Source: Mayamaea pseudoterrestris
Lineage: Eukaryota; Bacillariophyta; Bacillariophyceae; Sellaphorales; Sellaphoraceae
Assembly (NCBI GenBank): GCA_027923505.1
Contig: BROI01000004.1
Coordinates: 434,001-498,000 of the forward strand
Direction: 5' to 3'
DNA: 64,000 nucleotides
In this document: positions 1 to 9,576 of the stretch, in pieces
Position numbering within the stretch: position 1 is the first letter of the stretch
Layout of the letters: each line of letters starts with the position of its first letter
The notes under the pieces: model-generated
What the model saw: only the letters and a program-made list of their open reading frames with translations
Database searches by the model: none
Told to the model about the DNA's origin: nothing
Made by a program: the position numbers and the translations under genes

Positions 1-607
1 GGCGGCAGCAGCAGAAAAGGCGAAGAATGTGCAGCCACCGCAGCCTTCCGGAAACAACGGACTGGAATTATTGACATCTGGACTGAACGGTCTTGGTCTG
101 AGCGCAGATTCGGGAGCCAACTCGGTTACGACAGCCACTGCTACATCGAGTGGCGGTCCGTCGCCAAACCTTGACGCTGGATCGTTGGCTTCCGCATTAA
201 GCGAGTCTTTTGCCACGAGTCCCAACATGGTTGACAACGACAGATCGCGTCAATACACGCCGCAGAACCCGTACCCGACGCCTACATCCTATCCCTCGAC
301 ACCGGCTGGAATTTTCGAGAACCCTGCAGTGTTTGAAAAGCTGGGAACAGATTGCTTGTTCTTCATCTTTTACTACATGCAGGGCACATACCAACAGTAC
401 TTGGCTGCGCGAGAGCTCAAGAAGCAGAGTTGGCGGTTTCATAAAAAGTACATGACGTGGTTCCAGCGTCACGAAGAGCCAAAAATTACCACGGACGAGT
501 ATGAGCAGGGCACGTACGTATACTTTGACTATGAGACTGGTTGGTGCACACGGATCAAGTCGGACTTCCGCTTTGAATATGCTTATTTGGAGGACTCGTT
601 GCAATAA
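1..607 (+). CDS. CNOT3: CCR4-NOT complex subunit NOT3/NOT5-type, C-terminal part (5' end outside window)
   Basis: The reading frame is open from the window edge and ends with a TAA at 605-607, so the N-terminal coiled-coil part lies upstream. The last ~95 residues form a NOT box: they begin near the FENPAVFEKLGTDCLFFIFY stretch and run through YMQGTYQQYLAARELKKQSW, a Trp-Phe-Gln-Arg-His motif and a closing TYVYFDYETGWCTRIKSDF block. This is the conserved NOT2/3/5 domain, which docks NOT3 to NOT2 and NOT1 in the cytoplasmic/nuclear deadenylase complex that shortens mRNA poly(A) tails. The preceding ~95 residues are Ser/Thr/Pro/Asn-rich linker. The WFQRHEEPK and YFDYE elements fit NOT3/NOT5 better than NOT2. 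The gene converges on the PP2C gene, with 78 bp between stop codons. Confidence 0.9.
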   Translation, partial: AAAAEKAKNVQPPQPSGNNGLELLTSGLNGLGLSADSGANSVTTATATSSGGPSPNLDAGSLASALSESFATSPNMVDNDRSRQYTPQNPYPTPTSYPSTPAGIFENPAVFEKLGTDCLFFIFYYMQGTYQQYLAARELKKQSWRFHKKYMTWFQRHEEPKITTDEYEQGTYVYFDYETGWCTRIKSDFRFEYAYLEDSLQ

Positions 608-685
608 GTAAAAAGTAGGGTAACATGTTGTAACAGGGAATTACGGAAATACAAAGAGACGACGTCTATGATAGATAAGCATGCT

Positions 686-2240
686 CTATGATGCGGCAAG
701 ATTCTGAGAATCATGTGCTGGCTGCGATCCCTTCTCGCTCGCAGTCCCATCCCTCAGTTGTCGTCGAGCAGTGACGCCACCGCCTACTCCAATTGTTTGC
801 GCATCAAACTTGATTATCAACGAAGTCATGTTATCCTTGCTTCCCCTAGCGAGACACTCGTCCAAAACCTGCAAAAGTAAAGCAAATGTACGTGAGCAAA
901 TTATTAAACTGACCCATCAACCCATTCATGGCCATTTGTTCCTCGTTAACCAAACTCACCTCTTCGCAAACAAGCCCCAAATCAGTTTCGCCTTCACTGA
1001 AAATTGACGAAACAGTTTGAATAGCTTCATAGTTCGTTTGCACGTCCCAAATCCCATCACAGGCAATAATGATAAACTCGTCCAGTTGCTGGTTTCGCGC
1101 ATGAATGGTGATATCCGGCACTGGCGACACCTTTTGATCGCCCGGCCGCATCAAACGTGTAGCTTGGTCAGCACTGGACGATTCCTGCAGAGCGCTCGTC
1201 CCGCCCATGACCGTGTCAATATTTTTGAAACGAAAGTCACCCAACCCGCGGCTGACTGCCAAGTCTCCTTCAACACGACCTCCAGCGACGTAGCCTCCAG
1301 CAGCTCGAATGCGACTTTCCTCGTCAATATCTTCAGGCTTGTGATCATAGCTGAGTGGTACGACAGACTTGATGCTAACAGGCACATTGGTACTCGTTGC
1401 AGCAGCGTCAGCAGAAGAGTCACTACTTGAATTCGCCGCTGATCCTCCACTGACTTGCTGTTTGCGACTCAGCACAGCTCTCGAGTCACCTGCATTGGCG
1501 CAAACAATGTACTGCGGCGTGAGCAAGACGACGCAGGCCGTAGTTCCCGAGTCGCCCTCCTCCTCCAATCGCTTCAAGGCAGTTTCGGCTGGAGAATCAA
1601 CGTCGTCGTCGTCATCGTCAATGTCGTCTCCATCCTTTTGAATTGCTTTTGCAGCAGCAGCTGCTGCAACTCCAATCGTCTTACGACTCTCATTTGCCTC
1701 ATGTGCATGGTACGGCTCGTCGGCATCCTGCACTGCTCCAGACTTTAACGCACAAGCAATCTCGCGATCCAAATCAACAAACGCACTCATCAAAGCATTC
1801 TCGAGTAAGTCGAGTCCCTTTTGATTCTCCTTGTTCTTGGCAGACACATTCTGTTGCTGACTATTGACATTCGTTTGCGATTTTGTCCACCAGTGCGCGT
1901 ACTCGACAAAACTTGGTTGTCGAGCCAAGACGCGGCAAAAGTTGCGACCAGCGTAGAATGCCGCAAAGGTTCCACCGTGACCGTCAAAGACGGCAAAGAG
2001 CGCATGTCCGGGAAGATTGATGTGAACATAGATGGCGGATGCTTTCCTATACGTCGTCCTGACGGCATTGCTACTCGCACCGTCAAGCTCGGCCGCGTAC
2101 AATCGAGGTTCAATAATGTGCGCATCCTCCATGTGAACCCGCCACCCCTGCATGGTCGAGACTGCATATGGATGTCCTTCCGACGTCACGCCTCGATGCG
2201 TCTCCTTGTCAACGACTGGGGCTCCAAGCAAGTTTCCCAT
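686..2240 (-). CDS. PP2C-family Ser/Thr protein phosphatase, likely N-myristoylated
   Basis: Two exons: 2240-960 and 868-686, split by a 91-nt GT-AG intron (869-959), giving about 487 aa. I chose the ATG at 2240 because it gives Met-Gly-Asn-Leu-Leu-Gly, a good N-myristoylation start typical of soluble eukaryotic PP2Cs; the frame stays open upstream without another convincing start. PP2C metal-binding motifs are all visible: the MEDAH stretch (residues ~37-41), VFDGHGG (~84-90), an AGDSRAVL block, a DGIWD motif, and the SKDNMT motif in exon 2, which would be lost without splicing. The enzyme should remove phosphate from Ser/Thr using two Mn/Mg ions. Oddities are long low-complexity inserts inside the fold: an acidic run of about ten Asp residues and a Ser/Ala/Asp-rich loop. 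Substrate is not predictable. Confidence 0.93.
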
Positions 2241-2835
2241 AATGATGGTGATGAACTCTCGAATGAATTTGCTGTAATCACAGCAGCGATTGAAGAATGA
2301 GGCGAGCACTTTGTATTTCTAAAGCTCAAGGAGTAACGTAGTCAGAGTGACTTGACGAGAAACGACGTCTGAGATATTGTAGTGCAATGCTATGGGTTCT
2401 AGCGGTAGACGAAAGCTGAGCAGGATTACCAGCTCCAAGCATGGAAGGAGCTTTGCGCCAGCGGCACTCCTCGCGCCATGTGGTGCAGCACCACGCTCGA
2501 AGGAATTCGAGGGTCGCAGAATCCAGTGCCGTTGCGATTGGGTTATTTTCCAACCATTGCAGCGCGCGGATTGCTCTCAAAGGTTAGCTATCTTATACGA
2601 CGGACGAAGAAGGCAATGCCCAGTCTACCTCAACGTGCATTTATTTAATTGAGCAACCATTAACCATTAAAATTAAAATAACTTTTGACGCAGAAATATC
2701 TTATAGAATCAGGATCTCGCTGGTGTTTGCCAACTGCACCGCATTGTGACTCGTACACCATCACATTTGTGACCATACGCACACCGAATTCAGCTAATCT
2801 GCACTCAATCCCCCAAGTACAGTACCTTGACGCGC
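2241..2835. other. intergenic region, upstream of the PP2C gene
   Basis: A 595-bp gap between the 3' end of the membrane-protein gene and the PP2C start, both on the minus strand. It must hold the PP2C promoter and the neighbour's 3' end. Small frames of 60-86 codons occur on both strands, but none has a recognisable domain, membrane pattern or splice continuity, so I do not call a gene here. Confidence 0.5.
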
Positions 2836-4724
2836 TCAATCAAATAAATGAGCATCCAGTGGATTGTCGACCATGAATTCGTGCCGCGGCGCTGCTAGCA
2901 GGATGGGTCGGCGATTTTCAAACAAGGTCAGCTTGAGCATGTAGATGAACAAGAGGACACACGCAACGACAGCAAAGACTAGCGTCTCGCTGACAAACTT
3001 CAAACTAGCCAGTGTCACAATCATTATAAGCATAACCACGAAAACGACTGCCATGGCTGTAGGAGGAAGGCCTGGCATGGGTTGGTCGTCTCCGTAGATG
3101 CGAGCCTTCTGCTGGGCTTTCAGACGCTTGGCCACTATCAAAAGCACCATTGCCGTCATAAAGATACACATGATGACTACCAGGAAAATGTCCGAGACGG
3201 ACCATTGATCGGACCGAAAGTAGTCGAGTGATCGACAGTCTTCATCGCACCACATGCCGTACTTGTAGACGCGCTGACACATGTTCCATTCGCCAATGTC
3301 GTACGAGTTGTCGTATAACCTCCGTTGCTTCATATCGTGTATCTCGTCCCAAAAACGTGATTTGTAAGCCTTGGAGCAGGGGAGTAGTGGATTGTTAGCC
3401 ACGCGACGGACTAACGATATTTTTCGCATGTCGCGCCAATTTTCTTACCTCTAGCGAGTCGGCCCAAGTCGATTCCTCCAGCAGTTGACGGCGACCACCG
3501 TCATCATACGATACATCGTCGTTTGCTGAAAGATACTGATCGTCGTAAAGATCGTCCGATTTGCTGGCATCGTCACCATTCGCTTCCTGCTCATTGTTGC
3601 CGTTATTCTGCTTCTTGTTACTGTAATTGATAAAGTCATCGTCATACCAATTGACGCTCTGCTTGTTAAAGTTTGCGGAAACTTCATCGGGTGCACATGT
3701 CATGCAGGAGTAGAATGGAGGTCGAAAGCTCACCTTGGTGCTCAAAACGTTGTCACCAATCAAGTAGCCTCGAGATGCATGCTCTCTTGCAGTTCGGCCA
3801 TCGTCATACTTTTGCGAACATTGCGCGTCCTTGTATACGTGTAACTGTAGCTTCGTGGACGTATACGTCTCGCGATCCATGCATCCAATCTTGGCATACA
3901 AGGACTGGCTGGCATCGGAGCTGGACACGATTTGGACGCACTGTCAACAGATAATAACATTAAAAACTGAGACATTATGCATATCGGATTCGACACAAAA
4001 CATCGTACACGGTCCTTACATTCAAGAATCCAGCGTCCTTGGGCAGCGTGAAGTATTGTCCGTCGGTGAGAGCCTGATAATTGAAATATGCTCGCATAAA
4101 GTGGGCAATCGAAACCACAAAGGTGGCAATCTCGGCGAAATGACACTGATAACTTGCATCTGTATTGTACAGCTGAAACTTGATCATGTGGCCATTGTTG
4201 CTAAAGAATATACGAAAATAATGAGCTGTCAGAGCGTGACATCGACATGCATGAAATCGCGCACCTTCATTCTGATCTCTGCCGTCGAGCTTGCTTCTCA
4301 CGCTTTATGAAACTTACTAGCTGACGCACGACAGTGGCATGACACTGACTCCTTCGAAACCAACATTAGCGTCCCAATGAAAGACATCATCGTCGTGCGT
4401 TGAGTATTGCTGTTGCTCCTTCTTATACGCGTCATCATCCGTCTTGTCGTCGTTCAAATTCCGTACATAGTAGTCATCGTCTCTGTAATTGCTGCTGCTA
4501 TTTGTAGCAGAATCTGTCTGATTACTTGCAGCATCGTCAGTGTTGCTGTAATTGTTATTGTCATCGTTGACTCCTGCGTTATAGTAGTCGTCACTCGCAT
4601 GGACGAGGCACCTTTCATGGAAGCATATCAGGAGGACGAATGCGAGGCACCAATGATGTAGTCTCATTGCACTTCTCCTTCTTCCTGGACCTATTATTTT
4701 GCTATTAGATAGTTTTCGCCTCAT
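2836..4724 (-). CDS. secreted/membrane protein with Asp-rich ectodomain and C-terminal membrane segments, unknown function
   Basis: Four exons join in frame: 4724-4318, 4200-4020, 3940-3449 and 3369-2836, with introns of 117, 79 and 79 nt. The ATG at 4724 is in frame, but the internal ATG at 4667 gives a cleaner signal peptide (hydrophobic CLAFVLLICF core, then Ala-Ser), so either may be used. After the signal the chain is very rich in Asp, Asn and Tyr with several Asn-X-Ser/Thr sites. A Cys-containing central part follows (CHFAE, CMDRETY, SCMTC), then another acidic stretch. The C-terminal third has about four hydrophobic spans (starting near DIFLVVIMCIFMTAMVLLIV) ending in a basic tail. I do not recognise the family. 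It is probably a surface or endomembrane glycoprotein. The first acceptor of exon 4 is the weakest of the splice calls. Confidence 0.75.
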
Positions 4725-4978
4725 CACTGTTATTCCACTTCACTCTTCTCGTCAAAGTTGAGCGCAAAGAATGGTCATGGTCAATCTTGTCAATTCGTCG
4801 TTAAAATGACGCGGAAAGCAAAGGTATCTTTCATGTCGCGCCCGTCATGCCATCAAGCTCCGGGTTTCGACTAGCTATTCTATCCAACACTACAACTACT
4901 CGTTCAGCGCATGTAAACAAATAAAAATATCTGACTGCTATAGAAATACGTCCTCTCAAGCTCATATCACCTCTTAAA

Positions 4979-6204
4979 TTAAGCAACTGGTGGATTCAGT
5001 GTGATGACTTCGTCTGAAATGGCCATGGCAAGTCCATCTCCAAGGTTTGCTCCAAGCAGCGTACCCCAGCCAGGCGTTATGCAGGATCCCACGGCAGAAC
5101 CAAGCGACGACATGAAGAGTCCGATAGTTCGAGAAATGAGTAAAAGGGTAGAATTCTTGACAAGCGTCAACGTAATCGTCAATCCTTGCGCGACAATTTC
5201 CTCCTCGCTCGACGGCTGCAACTTCTTCTTGTTCCTTCGTCGTTGCTCCTGTATGAAAACGTAGTAGCCATACAAGAGGATCACTTCATGTACACTAAAG
5301 TCAGCCAAATATGAAATGAAGCTTGCTTTGATTGACGCTTTGAACACGGTTCGGCCTAGCTCGCGTCCCTTCTTGCCCGATTTTTCAGCTCGTTGAGCGA
5401 AATTAAACGTGTCAAGCGTCCATGAGTCCAAAGTGTACTTGTCTACATATTTTTCAGCAATTCGCTCGTACAGTCGCATCAATAGAATAACGCAGTGGTA
5501 CTTTGCCATGGCGGTGGTCAGCTTTCTCGGAAAGGATTCCCAACGCTTCTTCCATTCTTGCTGCAGGCAGAGGTGAAAAAGTAAATGAGAGAACGTCGGA
5601 AAGCATGCCTATATAGCATTCAAATGGCAGGCGCTCAGCATAACGATTGACTACAGACTTGATTTCAGATTTCAGCGATGGTCTTTCGACGCATCCATCC
5701 TTGCGCTTATAATACATGCAACACAGACGACAGGAGTTGATTTTCACTTACGTCGGACCATTGAGCCGCTTCCTCGTCCGCCTCCAATTGTGAAAGCTTT
5801 CCATATGCTACCAGTTCGTCTCTTCTCATGTCTTCCTTCAGTTGATCGTTCATGTATTGCGTCAAAATCGTAGATCCTTGCATAATGACGATGCGCATCG
5901 TCTGAGGTAAAGAACGTGAAGCAAATACTGCTACATGAGACAGATAAGTTGCAGAATTGCAATTGGACAATCACACCATACTTACACTTTTCCCGAGCGT
6001 GTAGGGCGACAAGTGATCAACGAAGCCCTTGCGATCCTCGCAAAGATGGCGATACGGGGTTGGTAATGCACCAGGCTCATTTTTGTTCATAGGAGCGAAC
6101 ACCACGGAGGAGGCCAAAATCACAGGCGTTCTTTCCATAGCACTTCCATCTATCCATGGTTGCCGCCCATAATGTCGATCAAACGCTTTGTACTGTATGC
6201 TCAT
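4979..6204 (-). CDS. unknown protein with glycine-rich hydrophobic C-terminus
   Basis: Three exons, each a multiple of three: 6204-5986, 5901-5752 and 5560-4979; introns of 84 and 191 nt, all phase 0; 316 aa. The 191-nt intron is preferred over an extra short exon because it directly joins EEAAQWSD to QEWKKRWESFPRKLTTAM. The N-terminal part looks soluble. The C-terminal part has a hydrophobic span around HEVILLYGYYVFIQEQ followed by a basic RRRNKKK stretch, and then a Gly/Ser-rich hydrophobic region (SLGSAVGSC, GWGTLLGANLGDGLA) that could form membrane helices or a glycine-zipper. No known domain is recognised and there is no clear signal peptide. It lies 255 bp downstream of the membrane-protein gene on the same strand, but nothing ties the two together. 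Confidence 0.7.
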
Positions 6205-6330
6205 TGTTGCCTCGTGGTTTATACATTCGCATCCTGCGACGACCGGGTGGGAAGGACGGGATGAAGACGGACCCGCGCCTCGAGATCGTTTTGTCGTTTC
6301 GGTTTTCGATCCGGCTCATTACCTACTAAG
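6205..6330. promoter_or_regulatory. upstream region of the three-exon unknown gene, edge of the repeat island
   Basis: Short GC-rich stretch between the start codon at 6204 and the first inverted repeat of the repeat island at 6331. The promoter of the unknown gene must lie here or inside the inverted-repeat segment itself. No specific element is identified. Confidence 0.3.
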
Positions 6331-6932
6331 TGGAAGCTTCCTGAAACTCGCGCAATAGAAAGCGCAAACCGTGTTTCTGGCAGGCGCGCGGCACGTGTCG
6401 CATCGATGTCTCCCGGAAACTCATCGGTCGCAATAGAACGATGACGACGCGCCTTGGTTACTTAGACGAGTCAAATTGCAAGCTCGTCTACGGTACGCTT
6501 CTTAATCAAATAAGCATGGTTTCTATAGGCACCCACCAGGTATAATCTTGTAGCGCAGACTGAATAATGATGTTGGCACCATCTGGTGTGATTTGGTATA
6601 AATGGCATGTTTTATGGTCCAGTTGAAAGTCAGGCATTCCAGGAGGGAGCTAAGACTGGTGAGAAGTCCTCACCAGTCACATTGCAGTTACAAGGTCACC
6701 CACCAGTTGTGGCAGAGATTTGTAGACGTGGACAGCCTAGCAGAGGGTTAATTAAATTTCTATTTGCTGCACGGCCGGCGTATCTCATGGAGAGGAGATG
6801 GGGGGTCGAAATAGGCGAGACTTTGGTGTAATTTTGTCAATAGCAAAAACATATGCCCCCTAAGTAACCAACGAACGACACGTGTCATCCGATCTATTTG
6901 CCATCTATTGCGCGAGTTTCAGGAAGCTTCCA
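6331..6932. mobile_element. 602-bp segment bounded by perfect 29-bp inverted repeats (MITE-like)
   Basis: Bases 6331-6359 (starting TGGAAGCTTCCTGAAACTCG) are the exact reverse complement of 6904-6932. Weaker inverted similarity continues inward, for instance a CACGTGTC core on each side and GGTTACTTAG near 6454-6463 against CTAAGTAACC near 6859-6868. There is no transposase-sized ORF. The interior carries one diverged, reverse-orientation copy of the local satellite (about 6520-6780). I see no convincing target-site duplication at the ends. A non-autonomous TIR element is the simplest reading; a relic of an inverted duplication is the alternative. Confidence 0.5.
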
Positions 6933-7647
6933 GTTGCTTGGGGAAGCAATGCAAACAAGAAGTATCACTCCAATCTTGCATAGTTTGGGTGTATACATGG
7001 ATTGATATAGGGATATATGAATGTCAAGGCACTGGGTGTATACAAGTCATGTTATATAGGCAATGGAATGTCAATTCATCTGTGGGCTGAGACTGGTGAA
7101 GTTCTCACCAGTCACATTGCAGTCTACTAGGGCACCCACCATTAATGCCATCTTGTAGCGCAGACTGAATAAGAATGTTGGCGCCAATCTGGTGTGATTT
7201 GGGTGTATACAAGGCATGGTTTATGGGCATTTAAATGTCAAGGCATCTGTGGGCTTAGACTGGTGAGAAGTTCTCCCCAGTCACATTGCCATCTACTAGG
7301 GCACCCACCAGGTATACCATCTTGTAGCGCAGACTGAATAATGATGTTGGCACCATCTGGTGTGATTTGGGTATAAATGGCATGTTTTATGGTCAATTGA
7401 AAGTCAAGGCATCTGCGGGCTTAGACTGGTGAGAAGTCCTTACCAGTCACATTGCAGTCTACAAGGTCACCCACCAGGTATACCATCTTGTAGCGCAGCC
7501 TGAATAATGATGTTGGCACCATTCTGGTGTAATTTGGGCACCAACAGGGCTTGCTGTAGGGGCGTTTGAATGTCAAGGCATCTGCGGGATGAGACTGGTG
7601 ACAAGTTGTCACTAAGTACATTGCCATCTCCTGAGACACCAGCCAAG
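6520..7647 (-). repeat. diverged reverse-orientation block of the 169-bp satellite
   Basis: Reverse-complement relatives of the main satellite occur at about 6520-6780 and, more continuously, at about 6960-7647. Shared landmarks are the ATCTTGTAGCGCAGACTGAA stretch and the GACTGGTGA palindrome arm, which begins at 6654, 7091, 7258, 7424 and 7593. Spacing of the last four is 167, 166 and 169 bp. Units differ much more from one another than those of the main array, so this block looks older or less homogenised. It stops at 7647, where a Ty1/copia fragment begins. Confidence 0.85.
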
Positions 7648-9576
7648 CATTACCATCTCACTGAAAGCCAAAGAAGTTTCTACAGATGGTAACACAGCGG
7701 CGAACGTAAAATCGAAAGCAAACGGGCGCACGCATACCTGGGGCGTAAGGTTGCCGCGCAATTATAAAGATGCGAAAAGCTCTCTCGAGAAACAACACGT
7801 GTGGACGGATGCGAAACGGAAAAATCAGATAAATGATTACCACACGCTCGAGAAAGGAGTGCCGCGCCGCGGGAAACGAATAAACGCGCACATGATATTC
7901 GATGTCAAGCACGATTTGCGATGAAAGCACGACTCGTTGCAGGACATCAAGGCGACAGAGCGGGATTCAGTTTACTCGGGCGGTGTCATTGCTGGGCTCA
8001 CGAATGGTAGCGATGTTAGCGGAACTCAACGGTCTGGAACTGTGGGCAGCTGGACGCCACAACGCATACTTGGAAGCGAAAACAAAAGAGAAGGTTTATA
8101 TCGCGGCAGGTCCGAGTTCGGGAGCTCGAGGGGCAGCACGCACGATCGTGAAGGCATTATACGGTCTCGCATCGCAGCTTATCGCTGGCACGAGCACTTT
8201 GCAGACACGTCCGCTGACATTGGCTTCACGCGTGTAAGAACCGGACGTGGATGCGCTGATAAAGGCACACTACTAATACGCTTGTGTGTATGTCGAAACA
8301 TAGCGATGAAGAAAAGGAAAACTAACGGATCTTTTAATTGAGAACAATCTTAAGCCAGCGGGGGCGCCGCCCATTGGCATACATTTGGGCGCAGACGCTT
8401 AGACGACGACCGCATTTTGCTTCGAGCGAAGGAAGTACGCCACAAGACTACTTAGCGAACTACAAAGAAATGTTCGCACCGCGATCGCAGACAAGTCCAC
8501 TACGCGACGGATTGCTGTGTTGCAATGGGTAAGTTTATGTCGATTCGACATTCACTGTGCTGTCATGACTATGGGGAGATTCCGAGCTGGCGCCCGAGCG
8601 GCAATTTGGAACGGTTGAAGCATATTTGGGGATTACTTACGAAGATACCCGGATGGAGCGATTCGATTCATCACGTTTCGATTCCAACGGACGAGCGATA
8701 CGCGACAGTTGACAAGCATGGATTGGGATTACAGTGTGTACGGCAAGATCTGCGAAGAGCCTGTGGAACATGCCCACGCCGCGCGGCAAGGCGGTGGCGA
8801 ATGTCAACGTCCGAAGATGCGAACCTGTACCACGATTACACGACGGACGGGCAGCGATGGGCATGGCGTACACATGTTGAATGGAACAGTCGTTGATTGG
8901 TTTTCGAAACGCCAAGCGACGGTCGAGACGGCGACGTACGGCTCGGAGTTTGTAGCAGCGAGAGTGAGCACGGAGCAGATCATGGATCTTCGCTTCACGC
9001 TACGCATGTTGGGAGTTCCGCTCGACGGACCTTCATGGATGTTTGGAGACAACAAGTCGGTAACGCAAAGCAGCAACCTACCGCACTCTAGTCTGACGAA
9101 GCGACACAATGCACTGGCATTTCACCGTGTACGCGAAGCGATTGCGGCGGGAATTATTAATTTCAACCACATCATGGGAACGACAAACCCGGCGGATGTA
9201 CTTACCAAGTTTCTTCCACGGGCTACGGCAAGCAAGCACTTAAAGAACCTGCTCTTCAAGGAATCTAACTATTAGGTATGACTTGAGGGGAGTTGCAGGA
9301 TGCGAACGAAAACAGCGAAAATCGGGCAAGTCACACCGAATGTCCGATAGGGTGACACAGCGGCACTCGCGGCTCACCACAGCCTCACGATCGCGTGATG
9401 CGTGGCAGCGACGGCTTCGAAGCGATTCAACAAGTATATTGCTGAAACTAGTGCGATATAGAGTAGAAACAAGCAGACTTACTAAGCTTGAAGAGTTAAG
9501 AAAGCGATTTATTCGTCTCTCGTATTGTAGCAACTGCAAGCTTGGATTGGCCATCCAAGGACAGCTACAAGCGAAA
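7648..9576 (+). mobile_element. broken fossil fragment of a Ty1/copia LTR retrotransposon
   Basis: Closely matches the 3' part of the intact element further right (from about 20740 through the reverse transcriptase and RNase H region) and continues into a 3' LTR that starts at 9295 and is cut short at about 9576. The 5' half (LTR, gag, protease, integrase) is absent. The coding remnant is broken many times over, whereas the RNase H end is still very similar to the intact copy. It is a dead copy, older than the full element. It sits exactly between satellite units of opposite orientation. Confidence 0.9.

Noticed and set aside
2326-2580. 84-codon minus-strand ORF upstream of PP2C
   Set aside because: No ATG start, domain, or splice connection; position fits a promoter/3' end region.
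5454-5747. An extra exon in the three-exon unknown gene
   Set aside because: Direct splicing 5752 to 5560 keeps phase and gives a smooth protein, whereas the extra piece lacks a good donor.
7902-9275. Several short ORFs in the left copia fragment as separate genes
   Set aside because: They are pieces of a dead retrotransposon that match the intact element.
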